NCBI RefSeq assembly: GCF_965204195.1
Contig: NZ_OZ241975.1
Location: forward strand, 434,001 to 498,000
Source: Poriferisodalis sp965204195
GTDB taxonomy: Bacteria > Actinomycetota > Acidimicrobiia > Acidimicrobiales > Poriferisodalaceae
Direction of reading: 5' to 3'
DNA: 64,000 bases
A model generated the notes under the pieces. The model was given only the letters and a program-made list of their open reading frames with translations, had not been told where the DNA came from and did not search any database. Shown one piece after another: positions 36,514 through 45,632 of this stretch. Numbering within the stretch: position 1 is the first letter of the stretch; the number at the start of each line of letters is the position of its first letter. A program made the position numbers and the translations under genes.

Positions 36514-37359
36514 ATGCGGCGGGGGCGCACGATGCGGGTGCGGGTGGACCGGCTGCGGCAGGGCACCTGGCGACGGTGGCCCGATGAGGTCGTGGTGGAG
36601 GAGCCGCTCGAGATCCGCCTCGACGGCCACATGGTGGCCACCACCATGCGCACGCCCGGCCACGACTACGAGCTGGCGGCGGGGTTCTGCGCAGGCGACG
36701 GGCTGCTCGGCGACGCCGAGGTGACGGGCGTGCGCTACTGCGGCGAGGGTCCCGCGGCCGAATTCGAGTACAACGTCGTCACCGTGGAAACCGGCGGCAG
36801 GGCGCCGGTGCCGACGCCCCGTCTCGGCAACGTCAGCGCCGCCTGCGGGATCTGCGGCAGCACCACCATCACCGACATGGCCGCCCGCCTGGGACCGCTG
36901 GTGGGCACCCGTCAATTCAGTGTCGACGCCGTTCATGCAGCGCTGGCTGCAGTGCCCGGCGCACAGGAGATGTTCGGCCGCACCGGCGGGCTGCACGCCG
37001 CCGCGACCTTCGACGCCTTGGGCCGCATCGATGTGCTGCGCGAGGACATCGGGCGCCACAACGCCGTCGACAAGGTGATCGGGAGGCGCTTGCTCGACGG
37101 GCGTGACGATGCCGGCGCGATGGCGCTGTTCGTGAGCGGTCGGGCCAGTTTCGAGATGGTGCAGAAGGCGTGGGCGGCAGGGATCGGCACCCTCATCGCC
37201 GTCAGCGCCCCCAGCTCGCTGGCCATCGAGTCGGCTCGGGCTGCGGCCATCACGCTGGCGGGCTTCGCACGCGGCGACGAGCTGAACATCTACAGCGGCA
37301 GCCTGGCAGGAGTGCCCGAGCGTCTCGGCGAATTCCCCGCACCTGCTGTTCGTTCATAG
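36514..37359 (+). CDS. fdhD: Formate dehydrogenase accessory sulfurtransferase FdhD
   Basis: 281 residues. FdhD passes sulfur from IscS to the molybdenum cofactor of formate dehydrogenase. The two-cysteine motif is present in SAACGICGSTT. Other family segments: RTPGHDYELAAGFCAGDGLL, GGLHAAATFD, REDIGRHNAVDKVIG and VSGRASFEMVQKAW. ATG 36514 (an in-frame ATG at 36532 is also possible). No formate dehydrogenase subunit is in the window, so its client must be elsewhere. chdC follows after 9 bases. Confidence 0.94.
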   Translation: MRRGRTMRVRVDRLRQGTWRRWPDEVVVEEPLEIRLDGHMVATTMRTPGHDYELAAGFCAGDGLLGDAEVTGVRYCGEGPAAEFEYNVVTVETGGRAPVPTPRLGNVSAACGICGSTTITDMAARLGPLVGTRQFSVDAVHAALAAVPGAQEMFGRTGGLHAAATFDALGRIDVLREDIGRHNAVDKVIGRRLLDGRDDAGAMALFVSGRASFEMVQKAWAAGIGTLIAVSAPSSLAIESARAAAITLAGFARGDELNIYSGSLAGVPERLGEFPAPAVRS

Positions 37360-37368
37360 GCTGCCGGC

Positions 37369-38070
37369 GTGTCGCAGCATCCGGAGGTGACGACGTCGAT
37401 CGGGTGGGGCGTGCTGCACCTGTTCTGCAAGCTGACTCCCGCTGCGGATCGCTCGGGCCTGCTCGCCGCCCTCGAGGACACTGTCGACAGCGACCACCAG
37501 GTGCTGACCGTTGCCGTACTGGGACACAAGGCCGATGTCGGTTTCATGGCGCTGGGGCCCGACCTGTGGCGGCTGCGCAGCCTGCAGACGCAACTCCAGC
37601 AGGCCGGCCTCGAGGTCGCCGACAGCTACGTCTCGATGACCGAGGTGAGCGAGTACGCGCCCGACCTGCCACCCGAAATGAAGACGCCGCGGCTGTACCC
37701 GCAGCTGCCGCCCGAGGGCAAGCGGGCCTTCTGCTTCTACCCCATGTCGAAGAGCCGTGACGCAACGGGCGATGGCAGCGGCAACTGGTTCACGCTGCCG
37801 TACGACACCCGCCGCGAGCTGATGTACGACCACGGCAAATCGGGAAGGCGCTTCCGCGGCCGCATCCTGCAGGTGGTGACCGGATCCACCGGCGTCGACG
37901 ACTTCGAATGGGGCGTCACGCTGTTCGGCGAGCATCTCGACGATCTCAAGGACGTCGTGTACACGATGCGCTACGACGAGGCCAGCGCCATCTACGGCGA
38001 GTTCGGCACCTTCTACACAGGTCTGCTGGCCGACCCCCCCACGGTCCTCGATCGCATCGGCCTGCACTAG
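37369..38070 (+). CDS. chdC: Coproheme decarboxylase (chlorite-dismutase family, HemQ/ChdC)
   Basis: 233 residues, the length of actinomycete ChdC. It oxidatively decarboxylates coproheme III to haem b, the last step of the coproporphyrin-dependent pathway. Tyr124 in CFYPMSKSR is at the place of the catalytic Tyr; His155 in MYDHGKSGRRFRGR is the likely axial haem ligand; VVTGSTGVDDFEWGVTLFGEHLDDLKDVVYTMRYDEAS is a family block. Distal residues do not suggest true chlorite dismutase. hemE and the matching oxidase lie at 50796-53648. GTG 37369. Confidence 0.93.
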   Translation: MSQHPEVTTSIGWGVLHLFCKLTPAADRSGLLAALEDTVDSDHQVLTVAVLGHKADVGFMALGPDLWRLRSLQTQLQQAGLEVADSYVSMTEVSEYAPDLPPEMKTPRLYPQLPPEGKRAFCFYPMSKSRDATGDGSGNWFTLPYDTRRELMYDHGKSGRRFRGRILQVVTGSTGVDDFEWGVTLFGEHLDDLKDVVYTMRYDEASAIYGEFGTFYTGLLADPPTVLDRIGLH

Positions 38071-38230
38071 TAGACGCATCAAACACAGCTGCGATAGAAG
38101 GCGCAGGCAACGCGGTCTGTAGACGAGCGGCGCGGCATCTGTCCTTAGCGGCTCAGCGTCTTAGTCTGTTCGCAGGCTGGTGCGTCGCTGTGATGTCCCG
38201 GCGCCGAATCGACCGCCAATCGAGGTTGCG

Positions 38231-40084
38231 ATGTCTGAGTACTCCGCCCCCGTCGACGACATGCTGTTCGTGCTTGAGCATGTGGCCGATCTGGAGGATC
38301 TGGCCGGGCACGAACGGTTCGCGCACGCCGATCTGGAGACTGCGAGCGCGCTCCTTGACGAAGCCGGCCGCTTCATGTCGGCCGAGGTTGCGCCGCTGAA
38401 TGTGCCGGGCGACCAGCAGGGGCTCGACTTCGACGACGGCGTGATCACGCATCCCGACGGATTCGCAGATGCCTACCGCAAGTTCGTCGACGCCGGCTGG
38501 AACGGCATGGCCTTCGACGACGACTTCGGCGGCGGCGGGATGCCGTGGTGTGTCGGCCTGGCCGTCCAGGAGATGCTGACGTCGGCCAGCATGGCGTTCA
38601 GCCTGTGCCCGCTGCTGACCCAGGGCGCCATCGACGCTCTCACCCACCACGCCGACGAGACGCTGCAGCAGACGTTCCTGCCCAAGATGATCAGCGGCGA
38701 GTGGTCGGGCACGATGAACCTGACCGAGCCGCACGCCGGCTCTGACGTGGGCGCCCTCACCAGCCGTGCGATCCCGCAGGACGACGGCAGCTACCTCATC
38801 ACCGGCACGAAGATCTTCATCACCTACGGCGAGCACGAGCTCGCCGACAACATCGTGCACCTGGTGCTGGCCCGCACGCCCGACTCGCCTCCCGGCACCC
38901 GCGGCATCAGCCTGTTCCTGGTGCCCAAGTTCCTCGTGAACCCCGATGGCACCCTGGGGCCCCGCAACGACCTGCGGGCCGTGTCCACCGAGCACAAGAT
39001 CGGCATCCACGCCAGCCCGACCTGCGTGATGTCCTACGGCGACGAGGGCGGCGCCGTCGGCTATCTCGTGGGCCCCGAGCACGGCGGCATGCGCGCCATG
39101 TTCACCATGATGAACAACGCCCGGCTGTCGGTGGGCTTGCAGGGGCTGTCGCTGACCGAGCGGGCATACCAGCAGGCGCGGGAGTATGCGCTGACCCGCA
39201 AGCAGGGGCGGGCGATCGGTGCCGAGCTGCCGCCGGGCGAGTCGTCGCCGATCGTGGATCACGCCGATGTGCGGCGGATGCTGCTGACGATGCGTGCGAA
39301 CGCCGAGGCCATGCGCTGCGTGATGTACCTGAATGCGGCGGCGATCGACCGCTCCATCGTGGCGACCGATCCCGACGAGCGCGAGCGGGCCGACGAGCTC
39401 ACCGCGATCCTGACGCCGATCAGCAAAGGCTGGGGCACCGATCTCGGCGTCGAGATGACCTCGCTCGGGGTGCAGGTGCACGGCGGCATGGGTTACGTGG
39501 AGGAAACCGGTGCAGCGCAGCACTGGCGCGACAGCCGGATCGCCCCGATCTACGAGGGCACCAACGGCATCCAGGCGGCGGACCTGGCCTTCCGCAAGCT
39601 GCCGCTCGGCGGCGGCGACGCCATGGCGCGCCTCATCGGCGAGATGGGAGCAACGGCGGGGGCTTTGGCCGCCAGCGACGATGCCGATCTGGCTGCGATC
39701 GGCGCTGCGCTGGGCGACGGCGTTGCGGCGATGGGCGAAGCGGCGATGTGGCTGGGCGGTCAGCTTTCGACGGCACCGAACGACGTGGCCGCTGGTTCGT
39801 CGCCGTTCATGCGGCTCGCCGGCGTTGTGGTCGGCGGTTGGCTGCTGGGCCGCAGCGCGGAGGCGGCCGCTGGGCTGCTGGCAGACCAGGGCCTGACCGT
39901 CGCTGATGCCCGCGAGGGTGGCTCGGGTGGTGGCGACGGCGCTGCGTCACCGGCGTTCCTGGCCGACAAGGTCACCACTGCTCGCTTCTATGCCGACCAG
40001 ATCCTGCCGTCGGCTCGCGGGCTGGTGCCCGCAGTCACTGGCGGCGCCGAGATGTTCTACGCCATCCCGGCCGACCGGCTCTGA
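38231..40084 (+). CDS. Acyl-CoA dehydrogenase, DmdC-like (3-methylmercaptopropionyl-CoA dehydrogenase type)
   Basis: 617 residues, longer than ordinary acyl-CoA dehydrogenases. N-terminal YSAPVDDMLFVLEHV is the extra segment of the ~600-residue DmdC/FadE-long group. The core shows MNLTEPHAGSDVGALTSRA, GTKIFITYGEHELADN, MNNARLSVGLQGL and GVQVHGGMGYVEETGAAQHWRDSRIAPIYEGTNGIQAADL, where the Glu of YEGTNG is the catalytic base. A further C-terminal domain follows (about 480-610). DmdC acts in demethylation of dimethylsulfoniopropionate, but related enzymes use other acyl-CoAs, so the substrate is open. ATG 38231. Confidence 0.82.
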   Translation: MSEYSAPVDDMLFVLEHVADLEDLAGHERFAHADLETASALLDEAGRFMSAEVAPLNVPGDQQGLDFDDGVITHPDGFADAYRKFVDAGWNGMAFDDDFGGGGMPWCVGLAVQEMLTSASMAFSLCPLLTQGAIDALTHHADETLQQTFLPKMISGEWSGTMNLTEPHAGSDVGALTSRAIPQDDGSYLITGTKIFITYGEHELADNIVHLVLARTPDSPPGTRGISLFLVPKFLVNPDGTLGPRNDLRAVSTEHKIGIHASPTCVMSYGDEGGAVGYLVGPEHGGMRAMFTMMNNARLSVGLQGLSLTERAYQQAREYALTRKQGRAIGAELPPGESSPIVDHADVRRMLLTMRANAEAMRCVMYLNAAAIDRSIVATDPDERERADELTAILTPISKGWGTDLGVEMTSLGVQVHGGMGYVEETGAAQHWRDSRIAPIYEGTNGIQAADLAFRKLPLGGGDAMARLIGEMGATAGALAASDDADLAAIGAALGDGVAAMGEAAMWLGGQLSTAPNDVAAGSSPFMRLAGVVVGGWLLGRSAEAAAGLLADQGLTVADAREGGSGGGDGAASPAFLADKVTTARFYADQILPSARGLVPAVTGGAEMFYAIPADRL

Positions 40085-40103
40085 GCCGCCCGGCGCCGCA
40101 CTG

Positions 40104-41066
40104 ATGACGTTGGGCGAGGGTGGGAACGGGAGCGGCGAGATGCCCGGCGCTGAGCCCTCGGGCGCCGCATCGACGGCGTGGGCCTCGCGCGGGAGGGAAC
40201 GGTTGAGCGTGCCGGATGCGTCGGCGACCGCCGACGGAAAGCTCGCGCTGCTGCGCGGGTTCTTCTCGCAGTCAGGGCCGGTGATCGTGGCGTTCAGCGG
40301 CGGTGTCGATTCGTCGCTGGTGGCTTGGGCGGCGAACGACGTGCTCGGTGATGATGCGCTGTGTGCGACAGCGGTCTCGCCGAGCCTCGCGACCGACGAG
40401 GCGGCCGACTGCGCAGCCCTGGCGGCCGAATGGGGACTCGCATGGCAGACGGTCGAGACCGACGAGATGACACGCGCCGCATACCGCGTGAATGACGCAG
40501 ACCGCTGTTTCCACTGCAAGTCGGCGCTCATGGACCAACTCGAACCCTTGGCGGTTGCGCGGCGCGCGCTGGTGGTGCTGGGCGTCAACCTTGATGACCT
40601 CGGCGATCATCGACCGGGCCAGCACGCCGCTCGCGACCGGGGCGCCCGTTTCCCGCTGGTGGAGGCGGGCTTCACCAAGGCCGATGTCCGCGCCGTCAGC
40701 GCCGACTTGGGTCTGCGCACGTGGGACAAGCCCGCCGCCGCGTGTCTCGCCTCGCGGGTGCCCTACGGAACACAGGTGACGGTGCCGCTGCTGGCGCGGC
40801 TTGACCGGGCCGAAGCGGCGATGCGCCGGCTGGGCTTCGGCCAGCTAAGGGTGCGTGACTACGGCGACACGGCGCGCATCGAGCTGCCGCTCGATGATCT
40901 CGCCGAAGCGGTCCGCCGACGTGAAGCCATCGTGGAAGCGATCAGCGGCGTCGGCTACCGCTATGTGACGCTCGACCTAGAAGGCTTCCGCTCCGGCAAT
41001 CTCAACGGCGCCCTCGCCGACGGCAACTGCGTAGGCCCCGCTGCCTCCCAAGAGACCGACCGATGA
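40104..41066 (+). CDS. larE: ATP-dependent sacrificial sulfur transferase LarE
   Basis: 320 residues. LarE adenylates and then donates sulfur to the pyridinium dicarboxylate precursor of the nickel-pincer cofactor of lactate racemase-like enzymes. PP-loop FSGGVDSS (Ser65 onwards); DRCFHCKSALMDQL with a Cys-x2-Cys; and the sacrificial-cysteine segment KPAAACLASRVPYG with Cys214. larB, larC and larA are not nearby. ATG 40104; the first ~35 residues are Gly/Ser/Ala-rich and could be trimmed by a later start. It overlaps the next gene by 4 bases and so shares a transcript with glnD. Confidence 0.88.
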   Translation: MTLGEGGNGSGEMPGAEPSGAASTAWASRGRERLSVPDASATADGKLALLRGFFSQSGPVIVAFSGGVDSSLVAWAANDVLGDDALCATAVSPSLATDEAADCAALAAEWGLAWQTVETDEMTRAAYRVNDADRCFHCKSALMDQLEPLAVARRALVVLGVNLDDLGDHRPGQHAARDRGARFPLVEAGFTKADVRAVSADLGLRTWDKPAAACLASRVPYGTQVTVPLLARLDRAEAAMRRLGFGQLRVRDYGDTARIELPLDDLAEAVRRREAIVEAISGVGYRYVTLDLEGFRSGNLNGALADGNCVGPAASQETDR

Positions 41067-41683
41067 GCGCCTGCGGCGTCGGCGCCCCACCGTCTGCCGT
41101 TGCAGCGATGCCTCGCTCGGGGGACGAAGCCGAAGAGACGCGGGGCGAGGCGGTGCCCGCAGTGGTGCCCGGTTCGTTCGGTGCGACCGGAGGGTCGCAC
41201 GGCGAGGAAGCTGCTGCGCCGGTGCCCGGTTCGGTTGGTGAAGCGGCGGAGCTGCTGGCCGATGGCGCAATTGCTGCGTTGCACGGATGGGTGGAGCGTT
41301 GCGTAGTTGAGACGTGCAAGCGAGTCGGTGTCGACGCTGCGGGCCTCAGTGAGCAGACGCGCGCTGCGGGCCTGCGATGCGCCGCCGAGACTGGACCTCC
41401 CTTGCGCGCGCTGCTTGAGACCGACGTCGATGCGCAGACATCCACACCGTTGACCGTGCTGCGCAGCGCTGTGCGATTCCCGACACAGGTGCTGGCGGAC
41501 GGCGGGGTGCCGGCACCGGACCGCGACGATTTCGACGCCTCCCGCTTTCCCGACGATCCCTACGGGCTCACCCCGGCCTCGTTCGCCGACATCGACCCCG
41601 ACCTCGGCCCGATCGGCATCGCCTGGGGTGCCGCGAAAGCCTTCGAAGTGCTGCAGCGTCGAAGAGCAGAGGGGCAGCGATGA
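41063..41683 (+). CDS. Protein of unknown function between larE and glnD
   Basis: 206 residues, not recognised. Residues 1-55 are low-complexity (Gly, Ala, Pro, Glu). The rest is helical, with paired cysteines in WVERCVVETCKR, and a conserved-looking end DDFDASRFPDDPYGLTPASFADIDPDLGPIGIAWGAAKAFEVLQRR. No signal peptide or membrane segment. Start and stop overlap the flanking genes by 4 bases each (ATGA), a strong sign that it is a real, co-translated gene. Only the C-terminal half looks folded. Confidence 0.7.
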   Translation: MSACGVGAPPSAVAAMPRSGDEAEETRGEAVPAVVPGSFGATGGSHGEEAAAPVPGSVGEAAELLADGAIAALHGWVERCVVETCKRVGVDAAGLSEQTRAAGLRCAAETGPPLRALLETDVDAQTSTPLTVLRSAVRFPTQVLADGGVPAPDRDDFDASRFPDDPYGLTPASFADIDPDLGPIGIAWGAAKAFEVLQRRRAEGQR

Positions 41684-44025
41684 CGTCGTTCGGCGAGCGG
41701 CGTGCCTCGCTGGTCCGGACCGCTGACGCAGCCGAGCTGCCGGCGGCGCTGTCCGCGCTGACCGACGCGTGGCTGGCCGAGCGCTTCGAAACGGAAGCTG
41801 CAGAGTGCGGGCTGTCGAGTGCGCCGGGGGACAGCGCGAATGGAGCCGGCACGGGCGTGGCGCTCGTGGCCGTCGGCGGTTACGGCCGCGGCGAGCTGTG
41901 CCCCGGCAGCGACATCGACCTGCTCCTGCTGCACGACGGCCGCGAGTCGCTGCTGGAGAGCCACGGTGCACTCGGGGACAGCTCGCATGGCGGCAACCTG
42001 GCCGACCGCCTGTGGTACCCGATCTGGGACGAGAAGCTGAAGCTGGGCCACGCCGTGCGGTCGCTGTCCGACACGCTGGACTTGGCAGCCTCGGACATCG
42101 ACACGGCAACGGCGCTGGTCGATGCACGCCACCTCGCCGGCGACGAAGGCCTGACCGCACGGCTCGTCGAGGGAGTGACGGCCGACTGGCGTGACAACGC
42201 ATCGGGGCGGCTCGACGAACTGCAGCGCGCCGTGAGCCGTCGGCACAGCCAGAGCGGCGAGGTGGCCTTCCTGCTGGAACCCGATCTGAAGACCGGCCGT
42301 GGCGGGCTGCGTGACGCTCACGCGATCCGCTGGGCGCAGTTGGCTGGCGCCCAGCTTCCCGCCGCAGACGCCGAACGCCTCGCCGAGGCCTACCAGACGC
42401 TGCTGCGGGCACGCGTGGAGCTGCATCGCACCACCGGCCTGCGCAGCGATGTGCTGTCGGCAGACGACCAGGACGCCGTGGCCGAGCGATCAGGCGCCAT
42501 CGACGCCGATGCGTTCGTGGCTGAGATCGCACAGGCCGGGCGCATCATCGCCTTCCTGTCGGACCAGCTGTGGTCGAGCGTCGCCCGCCAGCACGCTGAG
42601 CTCGCGGCCCCCGAGGTCGACATCGCCGGGCTGTCGGTGCGCGACGGCGAGCTGGTGATCGACGGCGACCCCGCAACCGACGTCGTGCTGGTGCTGCATG
42701 CAGCGGTGCAGTCGGCCCGCAGCGGCGTGCCGATCAGCCGAGCCAGCCTCGACAAGCTGGCGGAGCGGCAGGCGCACTTCCCGGACCCGTGGCCTCACGG
42801 CGCACGAGCGCTCTTCGTCGAGCTGTTGAGCTGCGGGCACAAGGCCATCGACGTCATCGAGACGCTCGATTACTTCGACGTGTGGACGCGGGTGCTGCCC
42901 GAGTGGGCGCCCAACCGCAATCGCCCCCAGCGCTCCCGCTACCACCGCTTCACGGTGGACCGGCACCTGCTCGAGGCCGTCGCCGAGGCGGCCCGATTCA
43001 CCCACCGTGTGGCCCGCCCCGACCTGCTGGTGATGGGTGCGCTGCTGCATGACATCGGCAAGGGCTACCCGGGCGATCACACGCAGGCCGGCATGCGGCT
43101 GGCCGGTCCCATCGCCCGGCGCTGCGGCTGGAGCTCCGACGACGCCGACACGCTGGTGCGCCTCGTGCAGCACCACCTGCTGCTGACCGACGTCGCGACC
43201 CGGCGCGACCTCGACGACCCGCTCACCGTGGCCACGGTCGCCCGGGCCGCCGAGACGCCGGAGTTCTTGGAGCTGCTGGCCGTGATGACCGAAGCCGACT
43301 GCCTAGCGACCGGTCCCATGGCGTGGGGGGAGTGGACGTCGAACTTGGTGACTGCCCTGGTCGAGATGACCACCGAGCACATGAGCGGTGCAGATCAGGC
43401 ATCGCCGGGCCACCGCCGCCTGCTCACCGAAGAGGTGGTGGAGCTGATGGCTGCGGGCGAGACGGCGCTGCGAGTCGACGACGACGTGCTGACCGTGGTG
43501 GCGCCCGACGAGCGGGGCCTGTTCAGCCGAGCTGCCGGCGTGCTGGCGCTGCGGGGGCTCGACGTGCTGCAGGCCGACGCCTATTCGAGCCCGGCGGGCA
43601 TGGCCGTGTCGTCGTTCCGGATCGTGCCGCCCGACACGCCGGTGGACTGGGACCGGGTCACGTTCGACGTACGTCGGTCGCTGCGCGGGCACTTGGCGCT
43701 GGAGGCGCGCATCGCCGAGCGGGCGCGGGTGTACCGGCGCCGCCGGGCGCTGTCAGCGACCCGGGCTGCCACGAAGGTCACGTTCGATGCCGAGTCGGCC
43801 ACTGGGGCCACGATCGTGGAGGTCCGCACCGAGGACCACATCGGCGTGCTCTACAAGGTCACCCGGGTGCTGGCCGAGATGGGCCTCGACATCCGCTCAG
43901 CCAAGATCCAGACGCTGGCGAACGAGGTGGTCGACTCGTTCTACGTGGTCGGCCCCGACGGGCCGGTCATCGACGAGGCGCACCAGCGAGAGGTAGAGCT
44001 GGCCCTCCGCCACGCCCTCGCCTAG
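41680..44025 (+). CDS. glnD: [Protein-PII] uridylyltransferase / uridylyl-removing enzyme
   Basis: 781 residues. Senses glutamine and uridylylates or de-uridylylates PII. The nucleotidyltransferase motif GGYGRGELCPGSDIDLLLL (about 66-84) carries the catalytic DxD. An HD domain has His457-Asp458 in LLHDIGKGYPGDHTQ. Two ACT domains close the protein (VVAPDERGLFSRAAGVLALRGLDVLQA and VRTEDHIGVLYKVTRVLAEMGLDIRSAK). All domains are present. In many actinomycetes the homologue is an adenylyltransferase, so the nucleotide is uncertain. It overlaps the upstream gene by 4 bases; amt is 38 kb away. Confidence 0.93.
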   Translation: MTSFGERRASLVRTADAAELPAALSALTDAWLAERFETEAAECGLSSAPGDSANGAGTGVALVAVGGYGRGELCPGSDIDLLLLHDGRESLLESHGALGDSSHGGNLADRLWYPIWDEKLKLGHAVRSLSDTLDLAASDIDTATALVDARHLAGDEGLTARLVEGVTADWRDNASGRLDELQRAVSRRHSQSGEVAFLLEPDLKTGRGGLRDAHAIRWAQLAGAQLPAADAERLAEAYQTLLRARVELHRTTGLRSDVLSADDQDAVAERSGAIDADAFVAEIAQAGRIIAFLSDQLWSSVARQHAELAAPEVDIAGLSVRDGELVIDGDPATDVVLVLHAAVQSARSGVPISRASLDKLAERQAHFPDPWPHGARALFVELLSCGHKAIDVIETLDYFDVWTRVLPEWAPNRNRPQRSRYHRFTVDRHLLEAVAEAARFTHRVARPDLLVMGALLHDIGKGYPGDHTQAGMRLAGPIARRCGWSSDDADTLVRLVQHHLLLTDVATRRDLDDPLTVATVARAAETPEFLELLAVMTEADCLATGPMAWGEWTSNLVTALVEMTTEHMSGADQASPGHRRLLTEEVVELMAAGETALRVDDDVLTVVAPDERGLFSRAAGVLALRGLDVLQADAYSSPAGMAVSSFRIVPPDTPVDWDRVTFDVRRSLRGHLALEARIAERARVYRRRRALSATRAATKVTFDAESATGATIVEVRTEDHIGVLYKVTRVLAEMGLDIRSAKIQTLANEVVDSFYVVGPDGPVIDEAHQREVELALRHALA

Positions 44026-44074
44026 CGCAATTCCCTTGCCGGTTGCCGCAGCACCCGGTTACAGTCCGAAGTGA

Positions 44075-44136
44075 CGCAGCACCCCCGTGCGCAGTTGGCA
44101 GAGATCTTCATCTCGTGGGTTCGCGGGGGTGCTGCG
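44075..44136. terminator. Bidirectional terminator with long loop
   Basis: A perfect 13-bp stem (CGCAGCACCCCCG at 44075-44087 with its complement at 44124-44136) between the convergent glnD and PAC2 genes. The 36-base loop holds a second small hairpin GAGAT-CTTC-ATCTC. Confidence 0.7.
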
Positions 44137-44143
44137 CTGCTGA

Positions 44144-45007
44144 TCAGTCTGGTTCCTGCTGACGCAGGAACTGCTCCAGCTCGTCGATGAGGCCGTCGGG
44201 GTTCTCGACCATCTCGCTGAAGTCCTCCACGGCTTCGGCGGCGGATTCCTCGAGGATCTGCTGCGCGTACTGGGCCAGCGTTTCGTCGCCGGCGACCAGC
44301 TCGTCGATCTGGCGGCCGTAGTTGGCGGCGGCGCTGTGCAGCTCTGACTCGCCGAGCGTCACGCCCAGGAACTGCCCCACCCGCTCGGCCAGCGCCAGGG
44401 CGGCTTTCGGCGACGGATAGTTGTGCACGTAGGTGGGCACGGTGGCCCAGAACGACACGCTGTCGAAGCCGGCCCGGTGGCAGGCATCGTTCAGCACGCC
44501 GATGATCCCCGTGGGGCCCTCGTAGGTGGACTGGCGCAGGCCCATGTTCAGGTTGAGGGCGGCGTTGTTGGAGGCGCCCACTACGTTGACCGGTGCGTTG
44601 TGGTGGGTGTCGGTGAGCAGCGCGCCCAGCGTGACCACCGTGGAGACGCCCAGCGATTCGGCCATCTCGATGATCACGTCGCAGAAGGTGCGCCAGCGCA
44701 GGCGGGGCTCCACGCCGAGCACGGTCACCACCGGCCGGCCGTTGTCGACCTCGCCGATGCGCACATCGGGCGTGGGCCAGTCGATCTTCCGCTCGCCCTC
44801 GACAACCTGCACGCTGGGCCGCACCGAGGCGAAGTCGTAGAAGTACTCGGGGTCGATGTGGGCTACTGGATGGCAGCGGAAGCGCCGGCGCAGGTACTTG
44901 GCGGACTCGGTAGCCGCATCGCCGGCGTCGTTCCAGCCCGAGAACGCTGCAATGAGGATGGTGTCCTTGCCGGGTTCGGGTCGCTCCAACCACTCAAGAT
45001 GGCCCAC
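44144..45007 (-). CDS. PAC2-family protein
   Basis: 287 residues. PAC2 (proteasome-assembly-chaperone-like) domain: ILIAAFSGWNDAGDAATESAKYLRRRF near the N-terminus, DPEYFYDFASVRPSV, VTVLGVEPRLRWRTFCDVIIEMAESLGV, and the TDTHHNAPVNVVGASNN and FWATVPTYVHNYPSPKAALAL segments. This family is conserved in actinomycetes; its bacterial function is not established. The C-terminal ~70 residues are acidic and helical. GTG 45007 is used because it directly precedes the domain. Divergent from the GNAT gene, 70 bases apart. Confidence 0.85.
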   Translation of the reverse strand: MGHLEWLERPEPGKDTILIAAFSGWNDAGDAATESAKYLRRRFRCHPVAHIDPEYFYDFASVRPSVQVVEGERKIDWPTPDVRIGEVDNGRPVVTVLGVEPRLRWRTFCDVIIEMAESLGVSTVVTLGALLTDTHHNAPVNVVGASNNAALNLNMGLRQSTYEGPTGIIGVLNDACHRAGFDSVSFWATVPTYVHNYPSPKAALALAERVGQFLGVTLGESELHSAAANYGRQIDELVAGDETLAQYAQQILEESAAEAVEDFSEMVENPDGLIDELEQFLRQQEPD

Positions 45008-45077
45008 GTCGGCGAGGCTAGCGGCACCCTGTTGTGAGACGGCCCTGAACGACCCGCGGCGACCTTGCAGTCGTACG

Positions 45078-45578
45078 ATGCGGATCGTGGCTGAACCCGC
45101 CGCGGTGCCCGCGATCTCGGACGCTGGTGTTCGCATTGACGTGTGCGACGTTGTCGACGATGCGTTGGTCGGCGCGTTCGCGCGGCTGCACCCGCAGCTG
45201 TCGAGTTCGCCGCCGCCTGATGCTGCAGCGCTGGAACGCATCGTCGGTCACCCCGCCAACACGGTGCTGATCGCCCGCACTGCTCCCGGCGAGGCGCCGC
45301 ACTCCGAACCCGGCGAGATGGTGGGCGCGATGATCCTTGTGCTCTTCCCGCTGGCCAGCGGTTTGCGGGCGTGGATCGAAGACGTCGTGGTGGACGAATC
45401 GGCACGAGGCCGCGGCATAGGTGCTGCGCTCAACCGGCACGCCATCGAGATCGCCCGGCAAGCAGGCGCCCGCACGGTCGACCTGACCTCGCGACCCGAC
45501 CGGGAGGCCGCCAACCGCCTGTATGCCCGGCTCGGTTTCAACCAGCGGAACACCAACGTCTACCGACTCGACCTGTAA
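45078..45578 (+). CDS. GNAT-family N-acetyltransferase
   Basis: 166 residues. Acetyl-CoA-binding motif A reads WIEDVVVDESARGRGIGAALNRHAIEIARQAGARTVDL, with the R-G-R-G-I-G pyrophosphate loop, followed by DREAANRLYARLGFNQRNTNVYRL (motif B). An N-terminal segment LVGAFARLHPQLSS precedes it. The substrate is unknown. ATG 45078; its promoter is shared with the divergent PAC2 gene. DoxX follows after 54 bases. Confidence 0.85.
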   Translation: MRIVAEPAAVPAISDAGVRIDVCDVVDDALVGAFARLHPQLSSSPPPDAAALERIVGHPANTVLIARTAPGEAPHSEPGEMVGAMILVLFPLASGLRAWIEDVVVDESARGRGIGAALNRHAIEIARQAGARTVDLTSRPDREAANRLYARLGFNQRNTNVYRLDL

Positions 45579-45632
45579 GTACGGTTTGGGCGCGAGCGTC
45601 TCGCCGCACCATCTTGAGGAGGCCCCAGAACC

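Noticed and set aside
34642..37059. 805-codon open frame antisense to groEL and fdhD
   Set aside because: Crosses the CIRCE element and two well-supported genes; no protein features.
37369..38070. Chlorite dismutase activity
   Set aside because: Length and the Tyr/His pattern fit coproheme decarboxylase, and haem genes are nearby; no chlorate-related genes were seen.
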